Of a stretch of 64,000 nt of DNA, positions 32,050 to 41,627 are shown one piece after another. Source of the DNA: AC-50 sp035640455 (GTDB lineage: Bacteria; Actinomycetota; Thermoleophilia; Gaiellales; Gaiellaceae); contig DASQWB010000141.1 of NCBI GenBank assembly GCA_035640455.1, forward strand, positions 1 through 64,000, read 5' to 3'. The notes under the pieces are model-generated. The model was given only the letters and a program-made list of their open reading frames with translations, ran no database searches and was not told the origin of the DNA. Each line of letters begins with the position of its first letter. Positions within the stretch are counted from its first letter, which is position 1. A program made the translations under genes and the position numbers.

Positions 32050-34783
32050 CCGGCACCTCCTAACGTGATCTGCCCCTTCTTCGTCGGCTTGACGTTGATC
32101 GTGATCGTCACCGTCCCGCCGCTCGCGATCGTGCCGAGGCTGCACGAAACCAGGGCCTTCTCCGGCTTCAGCGAGCAACGTGCCTTGGGTCGTCGAGGTC
32201 GAGCCGTACCCGGCGTTCTTCGGCAGCTGGTCGGTGGCGGTCACGCTGGTTGCGGCCTCGGGGCCGTTGTTCGTGACCTTCACCGTGTACGTGAGGTTCT
32301 GGCCGATGTGCACCGGGTCGGGCGAATCGGTCTTCGTCACGGCGAGATCGGCGGCCGGGGCGCAGCCGATCGTGTACTGCGTGCCGCCGCGGGAGATGTC
32401 GCGCTTCCCGTTCACCTGCGAGGTGAAGCTCTGCCCGCGAAGCCCGACGAGCACCGAGCCGGGCGCGACGGCCGTCCCGTGCGTGACGAACGGGTTGAGG
32501 CTCGACAGCGGCACCTTCATCGTGATCGTGTTCGTCGCCGTGTCGAACGATCCGGTCGCCGTGCCCTGCCGCGTGTACGAGATCGACCCATCGGAGTTCC
32601 GGACCGCCGTCCCGAAGGCGAACTGCGGCTGCGTCGGGTCGGTCGAGGCGCGCAGGTAGAACTGGTCGCCGCGGTCGGAGAGCCCGAAGCTGCAGTCGCC
32701 CGTCGGGCTCAGCACCGAGTTCGGGGCGTTGGCGGCGAAGCTCACCCGCCAGTTGAGCCCGGCCGGAAGCGCTGCGAGCGAGCCCGAGACCTTCGTGCTC
32801 GTCACGAGCTGCGTGCTCGCACCGATTCCCTCGCAGCCGTACTTCACCGACAGGACGTCGAGCGGGTCGTCCGTCGGCGTGACCACGAGGAGCGCGTCGG
32901 CGACGTCGTTCCGGAAGTCGGTCACCTGCGACCCCGCCTCCCCGCCGACGTCTGCGGCGCTCGGGTACGGACCCGACTGCGCGGCGGGCGCGGGTCCGGG
33001 CGAGGGCACGTCGCCCTTCGACGGGTTCAGCCCCGGCCCGCCGATCTGGTGCGTCACGTAGGTGTGCCCGTCGTAGTCGTTGTGGTCGTCGGTGTAGGCG
33101 ATGACGGCCGCGCCGTTCGGGTCGAACGAGACCTGGAAGTAGTCGAGCAGGTTCCGGTTCGCCGTCCCGAGCGTCCCGCCGGTCGAGATGTTGCTCGCGT
33201 GGATGAAGTGGTCGCTCGCCGTGACCTGGCGGAACGTCGGATTCGCCGACGTCGCGTCGTAGCTCTGGGCGTAGAAGGCCTTCCAGTCGGCGCCGTCGAC
33301 GTTCGACGCGCTCGAGCTCCCGTACCAGACGACGCCGACCGAGCCTGGTGTGGGGCCGGTCTCGAGCCACGGGAATAGGCTCGTCCTCGTGTCCGCGCCG
33401 TGGCTCACCTTCACCGGCTGGCTCCAGGTCGCGCCCTCGTCGAGCGAGTCGGCGAGGAAGATGTCGTGGCCGTCCGAGTACGCCACGTAGACGGTGCCGT
33501 TCGGGGTGCCGTCGTCGGCGACCTTCACGACGAAGAAGATGTTCGCCACGCTGCCCGTCGCGGCCTGGTGGCAGACGTAGTCGAGCGTCGTCGGAGCGAC
33601 CCCGGGCGCCGGCGAAGTCCCCGTGCAGACCTGTCCGCTCGAGCCGCTGACGTACACCGTGCCGGTCGCTTGGTGCACGTCGATCTCGCCGACCTGTCCG
33701 ATCGCACCGGCGCTCGCGGCCGGCCCGTACGTGAGGCCGCCGTCGTCCGAGCGCTGGATCTGCGTCACCGCCGGAGCGACCGTGCGGTAGAGGAGGTAGA
33801 CGCTCGACTGGCCGTAGAACTCCTGCCACTGGCGGTCGTCGATCGGCGCGCCACCGGGCACGTTTCCGAGGGGGTTGTTGGTGAAGGTGACGCCCTTGTC
33901 GGTCGACTTGCCGACCGAGATGTTCGAGAGGACGAGGCTGGAGAAGGCGAGCGTGGGTGGATTCACGGTCGTGCCCGTCACCGGGTCGGGTCGGGACACG
34001 GCGAGATCGACGTCGCCTCCGCCGTCCGCGCCGACCGAGGTCTGCTCGTCACCCGTGAACGAGTCGGGCTGGCCGCGGCCAGACCCAGTTCCGGAGATAC
34101 GGATCCGAGTTGAGGTCGTCGTACCACAGGTCGACCCCCGCCGGGACGCCGCGGATGCCGGTGACGTAGAAGTTTCCGGCGGTATCGGTCCGGCTGCTCG
34201 GCTCGCCGTCACGCGAGGCGACCGGCGCCTTCGTCGTCACGTTCGGGCTGAACGTGATGCCGCCGTCGACGTAGGTCGCCGTGCGGGCGGTGGGCTTGTT
34301 CTGCGCTTTCGCCGTCCCGTGGTACTGCTCGCCGGCGACCGAGAAGTAGACGACGTGGACCGTGTAGACACCGGTGCCCTCCGCCGACGGGTCGAACGTC
34401 GCCTCCTCGTCGGTGTCGGGCGCGCCGCTGCCGGAGTCGGCCACGATCGGGCCGGCGTTCGAGCCCTTGTGGACGTAGAGGTCGAAGTCGTTCGTCGGGA
34501 TCAGCTACGAGATCCGGACGTCGACCACCTTGCCGGTCCAGTCGGCGAGCGTCCCCGAGACAGTCAGGGTGTACGTGTCGCAGTTGACGCCCTCGACGCA
34601 GGACGACTCACCGGCGGAGGCGCCGCCGAGAGCGGTGCCGTCCCACGCGACGCCCGGCCCGGTCGGGTTGACCGTCCCGGCCGGCGGATTGGCAGCCTCG
34701 GCGCCTCTTTGGGCCGATGCCACGAAGAACGCGCTCGCGAGCGCGAGCAGGAGCAAAAACGAGAGGCGAACCAGCGCTTTCAC
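32046..34783 (-). pseudogene. Disrupted gene for a large secreted BNR/DUF11 surface protein
   Basis: One gene of about 910 codons can be followed across three lesions. From GTG 34783: signal peptide and N-terminal domain to an in-frame TAG at 34505-34507; the same frame continues (IPTNDFDLYVHKGSNAG) to about 34080, where a one-base shift is needed; the next frame holds sialidase-like BNR repeats (RSDDGGLTYGPAAS, DSLDEGATWSQPVKV) and a DUF11 domain (ADLAVTKTDSPDPVHIGQNL); a second one-base shift near 32177 restores CSLKPEKALVSCSLG to a TGA at 32046 that overlaps the DsrE ATG. Either a recent pseudogene or a locus with base errors. Confidence 0.8.
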
Positions 34784-34965
34784 CGCAATCCCCCTATTTG
34801 AAGCGAATGGGTTCGCCCGCAGTCTTCCCTCAGGCGAACGACTCGCAACGCAGGCGCGTCCTCCTCGCGGACGAGACGCCTCGGTGAAGATCGCTCTCGC
34901 GCCCGACCCGAAGTCCCTCCTCGCGCCCGATGTGCAGACGCGCGCGCGGGCCTACCGTGGAGCGA

Positions 34966-35880
34966 ATGAACACCACCCGCACATCCCCGTACGTCGTCGA
35001 GACTGAAGGGCTCACGAAGCGCTTCGGCGTCCGCGTCGCGGTCGACCACGTCGATCTCCGCATCCCCGCCGGCTCGGCCTTCGGGTACCTCGGGCCGAAC
35101 GGGGCCGGCAAGACCACCCTCATCCGCATGCTGCTCGGACTCACCCAGGCCACGAGCGGCTCGATGCGCCTGCTCGGCCACGACATGCCGCGCGAGCGCG
35201 CGGCGGCTCTCGCCCGCGTCGGCGCGATCGTCGAGGAGCCGCGCTCCCACCTCTTCCTCACCGGCCGCGAGAACCTCGAGATCGTCGCCGCCGCCCGCGA
35301 GCGCGCGGCGCATGCGCGCATCGACGGCGCCCTTGCGCGTGTCGGCCTCTCCGACCGGGCGCACGACCGCGTCAAGACGTACTCGCTGGGCATGCGCCAG
35401 CGCCTCGGCGTCGCCCGCGCGCTGCTCGCCGATCCGGAGCTGCTGATCCTCGACGAGCCGATGAACGGGCTCGACCCGGCCGGCATGGAGGACATGCGGC
35501 TCATGATCCGCGCGCTCGTCGCCGAGGGCCGCACCGTCGTCCTCTCCTCGCACCTGCTCGACGAGGTCGAGAAGACCTGCGACGCGATCGCGATCGTCGA
35601 CCGCGGGCGCGTCGTCGTCCAGGGCTCGATCGACGAGCTGACCGGCAAGGCCGAGACTGTGCTCGTCGCGACCAGCGACGACGTCCGAGCCCGCGCGCTG
35701 CTCGATGGGCGGGTCGTCGAGGCCGTCGAGGACGGGCTCCGCGTCCGCGCCGCCGACGCCGCGGCGGTCAACCGCCGCCTCGTCGAGGCCGGCATCGACG
35801 TCCACCGCCTGGAGCCCGAGCGCGTCTCGCTCGAGCGCCGCTTCCTGGAGATCACGTCCCGACTGGAGGTTGCAGCATGA
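34966..35880 (+). CDS. ABC transporter ATP-binding protein (ABC-2 type)
   Basis: 304 residues. Walker A GPNGAGKT at 43-50, signature YSLGMRQRLGVARALL, Walker B LLILDEPMNGLDP, and the H loop LSSHLLDEV. The long C-terminal extension (about 215-304) is typical of drug- or lantibiotic-type ABC-2 exporters. It starts at ATG 34966 after GTGGAGCGA; an in-frame GTG at 34930 is less likely. ATGA overlap with the permease. The adjacent kinase and regulator probably control it. Confidence 0.92.
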   Translation: MNTTRTSPYVVETEGLTKRFGVRVAVDHVDLRIPAGSAFGYLGPNGAGKTTLIRMLLGLTQATSGSMRLLGHDMPRERAAALARVGAIVEEPRSHLFLTGRENLEIVAAARERAAHARIDGALARVGLSDRAHDRVKTYSLGMRQRLGVARALLADPELLILDEPMNGLDPAGMEDMRLMIRALVAEGRTVVLSSHLLDEVEKTCDAIAIVDRGRVVVQGSIDELTGKAETVLVATSDDVRARALLDGRVVEAVEDGLRVRAADAAAVNRRLVEAGIDVHRLEPERVSLERRFLEITSRLEVAA

Positions 35881-36677
35881 CCGCCCTCGCCCCCTCGCTC
35901 CCGCTGCCGCGGCTCGTCCGCGCGGAGGTGCTGAAGCTCCGCAAGCGCCGCGGCCTCGTCGCGATCACGGCCTGCCTCACCGTCGGCGCGGCGATGGTGA
36001 CCTACGGCGTGCTGACGATCCTGCACGCGGCGAACCCGGCCCACCACGGCCCGGCCGGCGGCGTCACGAACCTGGGTCACGGGCTCGTCGTGCTCTCGGT
36101 GCTCGGCGCGGTGGCGGGGACGATCGTCGGCGCGACGACGGGCGCCGGCGACCTCGCCGCCGGCGTCTTCCGCGAGCTCGTCGTCACGGGTCGCTCGCGG
36201 CGCGCCCTCTTCCGCGCGCGGGTTCCGGGCGGGCTCGCGTTCCTGCTCTCGTTCGTCGCCGTCGGCTACACCCTCGCCGCGGTCGCGAGCGTCGTGTTCG
36301 CAGGATCCCTGCCCGCACCCTCCACCGGCCTCCTCGCATCGGCCGGCGCCTGGCTGGTGCTCTCGTGCACATTCTGGTTCGGACTGGCGCTCGGAGTTGC
36401 GTCCCTCGTCGGCTCGCGCTCGATGACGATCGCAGGGATGCTCGCGTTCCGGCTCGGCGTCTCGCCGATCCTGCTCGCGATCGGCGCCCTCGGCGTCGGG
36501 CGAGAGGTCGTCCCGGGCGCAGCCCTCACGCGCCTCGCGCCCGAGGCGGTCCGCGAGTTCACGCGGCAGGGCGAGCCTGTCCCGATGGCGGTCTCGACCG
36601 CCGGGTTCGTGCTGCTCGCCTGGGCCGCGGCGGCCCTCGCTCTCGGTGCTTGGCGCACGGTGACCCGCGACGCCTGA
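35877..36677 (+). CDS. ABC-2 type permease
   Basis: 266 residues with about six membrane segments: one after a basic N-terminus (GLVAITACLTVGAAMVTYGV), others around LVVLSVLGAVAGTIVGATTG, FLLSFVAVGYTLAAVASVVF, LLASAGAWLVLSCTFWFGLA and the C-terminal AVSTAGFVLLAWAAAALALG. It forms the membrane part of the exporter whose ATPase precedes it. Substrate is not predictable; such pairs next to NarL-type two-component systems often give resistance to membrane-active compounds. Confidence 0.87.
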   Translation: MTALAPSLPLPRLVRAEVLKLRKRRGLVAITACLTVGAAMVTYGVLTILHAANPAHHGPAGGVTNLGHGLVVLSVLGAVAGTIVGATTGAGDLAAGVFRELVVTGRSRRALFRARVPGGLAFLLSFVAVGYTLAAVASVVFAGSLPAPSTGLLASAGAWLVLSCTFWFGLALGVASLVGSRSMTIAGMLAFRLGVSPILLAIGALGVGREVVPGAALTRLAPEAVREFTRQGEPVPMAVSTAGFVLLAWAAAALALGAWRTVTRDA

Positions 36678-36692
36678 GCGCTAGCGTTCGCC

Positions 36693-37778
36693 GTGCTCGT
36701 GAACTGGCTCCTCCGCCACCCGCGGCTCCTCGATGTCCTGCTCGTCGCAGTGGCGATCCCGGCCTCGATGCTCGAGGTCGGAGGGCACTTTTGGAGCGAG
36801 ACTAGGCTCGGGTTCGCGCTGCTCACGTCCTTGCCGCTGCTCGCGCGCCGATGGCGGCCGGTGCTCATCCTCGGCGTCGTCATGGCGGCGACGATCGCCG
36901 AGGAGGCTGTGATCCACAGGACGATGCACCTCCCCGCCACGCTTGCGGTGTACACCGTCGCAGCCCACTGCCCGCGCAGCGAGTCGATCCGCGCCGGCGG
37001 GCTCGCGATCCTGCTCCTCTTCATCCCCTTGCCGGGCTTCGTCGAATGGGGCCCACCGATCCCTGCCATCGCAGCCTGGCTCCTGGGCGACAACCTGCGC
37101 ACGCGGCGGGCGTACATGCGCGAGCTCGAGGCACGGGCCGAGCGGCTCGAGCGAGAGCAGGAGGAGAGCGCCCGCCGAGCCGCGGCCGAGGAGCAGGCGC
37201 GAATCGCGCGCGAGCTCCACGACGTGCTCGCGCACAACGTCAGCGTCATGGTGGTGCAGGCCGCGGCCGCGAACGACGTCTTCGACCAGCAGCCGGAGCG
37301 GGCGCGCGAGGCGCTGCGGGCGATCGAGCGCACGGGACGCTCGGCGCTTACCGAGCTGCGACGCCTGCTCGGGAGCGTGCGAACGGCGCGCACCGAGTTT
37401 GCACCCCAGCCCGGACTGGCCGGGTTGGACACGCTGGTCGAGGGTGTGCGGGCGACCGGCTTGCCGGTGACACTCCAGGTCGAGGGCGAGCTCGACGACC
37501 TGCCCGCCGGCCTCGACCTCTCGGCCTACCGGATCGTGCAGGAGGCGCTGACGAACGCGATCAAGCACGCGGGCGCGTCGCTCGCCGAGGTGCGCGTGCG
37601 CCGGACCGCTGAAGGCGTCGAGCTCGAGGTCGTCGACGACGGCGTCGGCCGGACCGGGAACGGCCAGGGCCAGGGATTGATCGGGATGCGCGAGCGCGCG
37701 AGCCTCCTCGGCGGCCAGGTCGAGGCGGGGCCGAAGGAGGGCGGCGGCTTCCGAGTGAGGGCGACGCTGCCGCTGTGA
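36693..37778 (+). CDS. NarL-partner sensor histidine kinase (HisKA_3)
   Basis: 361 residues. Four to five N-terminal membrane segments (about 12-135) without an outside domain, a coiled coil (about 140-168), HisKA_3 with H176 in ARIARELHDVLAHNVSVM, and a HATPase_c domain with ALTNAIKHAG and GLIGMRERASLLGGQV. This intramembrane-sensing plan is typical of kinases linked to ABC exporters. GTG start 15 bases after the permease; GTGA overlap with its regulator gene. Confidence 0.9.
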   Translation: MLVNWLLRHPRLLDVLLVAVAIPASMLEVGGHFWSETRLGFALLTSLPLLARRWRPVLILGVVMAATIAEEAVIHRTMHLPATLAVYTVAAHCPRSESIRAGGLAILLLFIPLPGFVEWGPPIPAIAAWLLGDNLRTRRAYMRELEARAERLEREQEESARRAAAEEQARIARELHDVLAHNVSVMVVQAAAANDVFDQQPERAREALRAIERTGRSALTELRRLLGSVRTARTEFAPQPGLAGLDTLVEGVRATGLPVTLQVEGELDDLPAGLDLSAYRIVQEALTNAIKHAGASLAEVRVRRTAEGVELEVVDDGVGRTGNGQGQGLIGMRERASLLGGQVEAGPKEGGGFRVRATLPL

Positions 37779-38434
37779 CCATCCGCGTGCTCCTAGCGGA
37801 CGACCAGGCGCTCGTGCGGAGCGGCTTCCGGCTGATCCTCGAAGCCCGCGAGGACCTCGAGGTCGTCGGCGAGGCCGAGGACGGCGCGGAGGCGGTCGAG
37901 CTCGCGCTGCGCCTCGATCCGGACGTGATCCTGATGGACGTCCGGATGCCCGGGGTGGACGGCGTCGAGGCGACGCGACAGCTGACCGCCGCCGGCTCGC
38001 GGGGCCGCGTCGTGATCCTGACGACCTTCGACCTCGACGAGTACGTCTACGACGCGATCCGCGCCGGGGCCAGTGGGTTCCTCCTCAAGGACGTGCAGCC
38101 GGCTCAGCTCGTCGAGGCGGTGCGGGTGATCGCCGCCGGCGAGGCGCTCCTCGCGCCGACGGTGACGCGACGGCTCCTCGACCGCTTCGCCCGCTCGCTG
38201 CCCGACGAGAAGCCGCCGCCGCCGCTGGAGGGGCTGACGGCGCGAGAGCTCGAGATCCTGCGCCTCGTCGCCGGCGGCCTCTCGAACGCGGAGATCGCCG
38301 AGCAGCTCGTCGTCACGGAGGCGACGGTGAAGACGCACGTCTCGAGCGTCCTGCGCAAGCTCCACCTCCGCGACCGCGTGCAGGCGGTCGCGCTCGCGTA
38401 CGACGCGGGCCTCGTGCAACCCAGCGCGCGCTGA
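37775..38434 (+). CDS. NarL/LuxR-family response regulator
   Basis: 219 residues. Receiver with LLADDQ, phospho-acceptor D55 (VILMDVRMPGVDGVEA) and K105 (FLLKDVQP); LuxR helix-turn-helix with LTARELEILRLVAGGLSNAE, VTEATVKTHVSSVLRKLHL. It starts at GTG 37775 overlapping the kinase stop. It likely activates the upstream ABC exporter genes. Its end meets the convergent VapC gene five bases away. Confidence 0.92.
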   Translation: MTIRVLLADDQALVRSGFRLILEAREDLEVVGEAEDGAEAVELALRLDPDVILMDVRMPGVDGVEATRQLTAAGSRGRVVILTTFDLDEYVYDAIRAGASGFLLKDVQPAQLVEAVRVIAAGEALLAPTVTRRLLDRFARSLPDEKPPPPLEGLTARELEILRLVAGGLSNAEIAEQLVVTEATVKTHVSSVLRKLHLRDRVQAVALAYDAGLVQPSAR

Positions 38435-38439
38435 CTAGG

Positions 38440-38850
38440 TCAGTGGGTGAGGTCGGCGTACGCCTTGACGACGTCGTCGTCGAAGCTCTCGAGCCGGACG
38501 TTCTCCCAGCCGCGATGCTCTGCGTGGATCGCCGTTGCGACTGCGTACGCGTCCGGCACCTTGAGGTTCGTCCGCGCACGAACGGCTGCTGCGCGCTGCG
38601 CAAGCGCCATGTCGACCACGATCGTCTCGATCCAGAACCGGACGAGCATCGCCTCTACGACCTCGGCCGCTTTGGCTCCGCCTGCCTTCAAGGGACCGAT
38701 GAGAACTTCGGTGTAGTTCACCGCCGAAACCAGCCTCCGTGTCCCCGGCTGCATCGACCGTCGCATGCGTTCGACGGCTTCCGCGTGATGAGGGTCTCGC
38801 CGCCCGAGATAGGCGATGAGGACGTCTGCGCCGAAGACGACTACGGCCAC
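38440..38850 (-). CDS. vapC: PIN-domain RNase (VapC-type toxin)
   Basis: 136 residues. Acidic PIN residues are visible: D9 in VVVFGADVLIAYLG, the Glu of AVNYTEVLIGP, the Asp of KVPDAYAVATAIH, and SFDDDVV near the end. These coordinate Mg in VapC-type site-specific RNases. The first usual position has FGADVL rather than the commoner DTSVL-like opening, but the Asp is kept. The GTG start overlaps the AbrB-type gene by ten bases, giving the standard antitoxin-toxin order. Confidence 0.85.
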   Translation of the reverse strand: MAVVVFGADVLIAYLGRRDPHHAEAVERMRRSMQPGTRRLVSAVNYTEVLIGPLKAGGAKAAEVVEAMLVRFWIETIVVDMALAQRAAAVRARTNLKVPDAYAVATAIHAEHRGWENVRLESFDDDVVKAYADLTH

Positions 38851-39059
38851 TCGCGTCGCAGCTGGTCCAGGTAACCCTCCGGATAGACGTCTTCGTCGAA
38901 GACGCCGGCGAACTCGGCCACGAGATCGTCGGCCCGGACGAGCGCAAGCCGCCCCGGGCCTAGAACCTGCACACGGACGTCGTCACCTGCGCCCAGCCCT
39001 GCCTCACGTAGAGCATCGACGGGCAAGGTCACTTGGTTCTTGCGGGAGATAAGGCTCAT
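38841..39059 (-). CDS. AbrB/SpoVT-type antitoxin
   Basis: 72 residues. Swapped-hairpin DNA-binding domain SLISRKNQVTLPVDALREAG followed by LGAGDDVRVQVLGPGRLALV, then an acidic toxin-binding tail (EFAGVFDEDVYPEGYLDQL). It neutralises the PIN RNase encoded by the overlapping downstream gene and represses its own promoter. ATG 39059 is favoured over an upstream TTG because the domain begins there and the operator lies immediately upstream, suggesting a leaderless message. Confidence 0.85.
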   Translation of the reverse strand: MSLISRKNQVTLPVDALREAGLGAGDDVRVQVLGPGRLALVRADDLVAEFAGVFDEDVYPEGYLDQLRREWP

Positions 39060-39060
39060 T

Positions 39061-39089
39061 CCTTTACCGTAGCAGCGGGTGGGTAAAGG
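39061..39089 (-). promoter_or_regulatory. Operator candidate of the antitoxin-toxin pair
   Basis: Perfect eight-base inverted repeat CCTTTACC / GGTAAAGG with a 13-base spacer, ending one base before the antitoxin ATG. Its position and symmetry fit autorepression by the AbrB-type protein. Confidence 0.65.
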
Positions 39090-39256
39090 AGGCCGTGGCC
39101 CACGGCACGCGCGCCGCGAGGCGCTAACGCATCTCTTACGCAATTCTTAGGCGCGGGCCTTACGGTCTCGCCCGCCGCGAGGCTCCGCGCGACTCTTGAT
39201 GGACCGCTTACGTCCGTCTCAGTGAAGTCTTAGATCCGACCGGCACCGTGGAGAAG

Positions 39257-39293
39257 GTCGGCGGCGCCCGTGCCCCTGGTGGGCGCCGCCGAC
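39257..39293 (-). terminator. Hairpin after the small membrane protein gene
   Basis: A perfect 13-pair stem (GTCGGCGGCGCCC and its complement) with an 11-base loop lies just beyond the stop at 39300 on the reverse strand. No T-run follows. The rest of the 39060-39299 gap is GC-rich with repeated TTACG/CTTAG-type words and no further gene. Confidence 0.6.
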
Positions 39294-39299
39294 GCCGAC

Positions 39300-39467
39300 C
39301 TACGGGAGCCGTCCCGAGCCGGCGAGCCAGAAGACCGCCAGCAGGCCGGCGAAGAGGACGAGGAAGAGCGCGAAGTAGAGCGGCCGGTAGCCGCGGCGCC
39401 ACGGCGGCGGGCCTCGGAAGCCGTCCGCGCACCAGTCGCTCCAGGTGTAAGGGTCCTCTCGGAGCAT
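39300..39467 (-). CDS. Small single-pass membrane protein
   Basis: 55 residues: a hydrophilic, aromatic N-terminal half (MLREDPYTWSDWCADGFRG) and one membrane helix (PLYFALFLVLFAGLLAVFWL) with a short tail. Composition is natural and the reverse hairpin follows its stop. Its ATG (39467-39465) shares the CATG palindrome with the ATG of the divergent YcaQ-like gene, so the two start codons overlap on opposite strands if both calls are right. No function recognised. Confidence 0.6.
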   Translation of the reverse strand: MLREDPYTWSDWCADGFRGPPPWRRGYRPLYFALFLVLFAGLLAVFWLAGSGRLP

Positions 39468-40479
39468 GCCGAAGAGGACGCTACCTGGAGGGCGGTTGCG
39501 CCGGGTCACCGTCGAGGAGGCGCGGCGCATCGCCGTCCGTGCGCAGCTCCTCGACGGCTCGGCGCTCGGCGTCTTGGACACCGTGCGCCGGCTCGGCTTC
39601 CTCCAGCTCGACCCGATCTCGACCGTCGCGCCGCCGCAGCACCTCGTCCTCTGGAGCCGCCTCGGCCCATTCGACACCGCCGAGCTCGACCGGCTGCTCT
39701 GGACGGAGCGGAAGCTCTTCGAGTTCAGCGCCTTCGTCTACCCGATCGAGTCGCTGCCCCTGATCCGGGCGCGGATCCGCCGGAACCGCCGCGCGAGGAC
39801 GCTCGAGCGCGACCGCTGGCGGCGCGAGTTCGTCCAGGAGAACGCGGCCTTCCGCCGCTACGTCCTGCGCGAGCTCGAGCGGCGCGGGCCGCTCCTCTCG
39901 CGCGACCTCGATGACCGGTCGACGCGACAGATCGAGCACCGCTGGTACGGGAATCGCTACGTCGGCCTGATGCTGCAAACCCTCCACGTGCACGGCTACA
40001 TCGCCGTCGTCGGACGGCGCGGCGGCCAGCGGCTCTGGGACCTCGCGGAGCGCTGGTATCCGGAGACGCAGACCGTGCCGCTGCGCGAGGCGGAGCGGGT
40101 GCTCGCCGAGCAGCGCTTCCGCACCCTCGGGGTGCGGCTCGAGAAGGGCGGGTGGGTCGCGCACCCCGAGGCGGCGGACGGGCCGGTTCCGGAGCGCGTG
40201 ACGCTCCTCTCGCCCTTCGACCGGCTCGTCCACGACCGCGACCGCGCCGAGGCGCTCTTCGACTTCCGCTACCGGCTCGAGATGTACGTGCCGAAGGCGC
40301 AGCGCGAGTACGGCTACTACGTGCTGCCGATCCTCGTCGGCGACCGGCTCGTCGGCCGCGTGGAACCGCGCTTCGACCGCAAGAGTAAGAAACTCGAAGT
40401 GCTGGGCGCGTGGGGCGACACGTCGCGGCTCGACGAGGCGCTCTCGAGCCTCGCGACCTTCCTCGGGGCTCAGGCGTGA
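39466..40479 (+). CDS. YcaQ/AlkX-type winged-helix DNA glycosylase
   Basis: 337 residues of the HTH_42 family. The catalytic QxD motif is in RRLGFLQLDPISTVAPPQH (Q47, D49), as in Escherichia coli YcaQ, which removes bulky alkylated bases and unhooks interstrand crosslinks. Other family marks are FEFSAFVYPIESLPLIR, the winged-helix segment GPLLSRDLDD, and LLSPFDRLVHDRDRAEALFD near the C-terminus. ATG 39466 follows CTCGGAGC; a TTG about ten codons later would also fit. GTGA overlap with the beta-helix gene. DNA-repair role inferred from the family. Confidence 0.85.
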   Translation: MPKRTLPGGRLRRVTVEEARRIAVRAQLLDGSALGVLDTVRRLGFLQLDPISTVAPPQHLVLWSRLGPFDTAELDRLLWTERKLFEFSAFVYPIESLPLIRARIRRNRRARTLERDRWRREFVQENAAFRRYVLRELERRGPLLSRDLDDRSTRQIEHRWYGNRYVGLMLQTLHVHGYIAVVGRRGGQRLWDLAERWYPETQTVPLREAERVLAEQRFRTLGVRLEKGGWVAHPEAADGPVPERVTLLSPFDRLVHDRDRAEALFDFRYRLEMYVPKAQREYGYYVLPILVGDRLVGRVEPRFDRKSKKLEVLGAWGDTSRLDEALSSLATFLGAQA

Positions 40480-41627
40480 CGGCATTGCTCGCGGCGCTTG
40501 CGCTTGCGGTGGGCAGCAACGTCGTCCGCGTGCCGCAGGACGCGCCGACGGTGCAGGCGGCCGTCGCCGCGGCCGCCGCCGGCGACACGATCCTGGTCGA
40601 CCGCGGCACCTATCCGGGCGGGGTCGGCGTCCCGAAGTCCAAGCCGAACCTCACGATCCGCGGGGTCGACCGGAACGCGGTCGTCTTCGACGGCGCCGAC
40701 ACCCGGGACGACGCGATCGACGTCCGCGCCGACGACGTCACGCTCCAGAACCTCTCGGCGCACGACTTCCGCAAGAACGCCTTCTACTGGGACGGCGTCA
40801 CCGGCTTCACCGGCTCGTACCTCACGGTGTGGAACGTCCTCGGCTACGGCATCTACGCCGAGGACTCGACCGACGGGCTCATCGAGCACGACTACGTCTC
40901 GGGGGCCGCGGACGCCGCGTACTACATCGGCGAGTGCAACCCTTGCCGCGCGACGATCCGGAACGTCGTCGCCCGTCTGTCGGCGGTCGGCTACTCGGGC
41001 ACGAACGCGAGCGGCGCGCTCGTCATCCGCGATTCGCGCTGGGACCGGAACGGCGCCGGGATCCTCCCGAACTCGTTCGCGAACGAGGCCGATCCGCCGC
41101 AGCAGAGCGCGCTGATCGTCGGGAATACCGTCACGAGAAGCGGCCGCGCGCGCGTCCCGCTGAACACGCCGCTCGCGGGCTACTACGGCATCGGAATCGG
41201 CATCGCCGGCGGCAATGGGAACCGAGTGCTGCGGAACACGATCAGCGGCAGCCGCCGCTTCGGCGTCGCGGTATTCAGCACCCCGTACGAGGTTCCGGGC
41301 GGCCCGTCGCTGCCGGCCTCGGAGCGCCTCTGGCGACCGAAGGGAAACTCGGTGCGCGCGAACGTCGTGGGGAGGAGCGGCGTCGCCGACCTCGGGCTCT
41401 CGCGGACGGCCGCCGCCGGGAACTGCTTCCGCGCGAACCGCGGCGCGAAGACCGTCCCGGCGAGGCTGCAGCGACGGCCCTGCCGCTCCGCCGGCGGCGA
41501 CCGCCGAGTCTCGCGGGCGCTCGAGGCGTCGATTCCGGCGATGATCGAAGCGGCGAACGCGGCCATCCGCCCGATCCCGTACACGGCGGTGCCGGCCCCG
41601 CCGCCACAGCCGAACGCGCCCGGCTAG
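40476..41627 (+). CDS. Secreted right-handed beta-helix protein
   Basis: 383 residues from a GTG overlapping the upstream stop. Short signal peptide (TALLAALALAVGSNVVRV), then a pectate-lyase-like parallel beta-helix: VPQDAPTVQAAVAAAAAGDT (the usual first turn of NosD/PbH1 proteins), DRGTYPGGV, and repeated turns with GxxN-type ladders (LIVGNTVTRSG, NGNRVLRNTISGS, GNSVRANVVGRSG). Such proteins bind or process polysaccharide. No catalytic residues can be assigned. The stop overlaps the convergent ATPase gene stop within CTAG. Confidence 0.82.
   Translation: MTALLAALALAVGSNVVRVPQDAPTVQAAVAAAAAGDTILVDRGTYPGGVGVPKSKPNLTIRGVDRNAVVFDGADTRDDAIDVRADDVTLQNLSAHDFRKNAFYWDGVTGFTGSYLTVWNVLGYGIYAEDSTDGLIEHDYVSGAADAAYYIGECNPCRATIRNVVARLSAVGYSGTNASGALVIRDSRWDRNGAGILPNSFANEADPPQQSALIVGNTVTRSGRARVPLNTPLAGYYGIGIGIAGGNGNRVLRNTISGSRRFGVAVFSTPYEVPGGPSLPASERLWRPKGNSVRANVVGRSGVADLGLSRTAAAGNCFRANRGAKTVPARLQRRPCRSAGGDRRVSRALEASIPAMIEAANAAIRPIPYTAVPAPPPQPNAPG

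Noticed and set aside
34505..34507. TAG read as an amino acid (pyrrolysine) in the surface-protein gene
   Set aside because: The same gene also needs two frameshifts and there are no pyl genes in view; a nonsense change is the simpler reading.
32046..34783. Programmed frameshifting in the large surface-protein gene
   Set aside because: Two shifts plus an in-frame TAG occur without slippery heptamers or recognisable stimulatory elements at the sites, so damage or sequence error is simpler.
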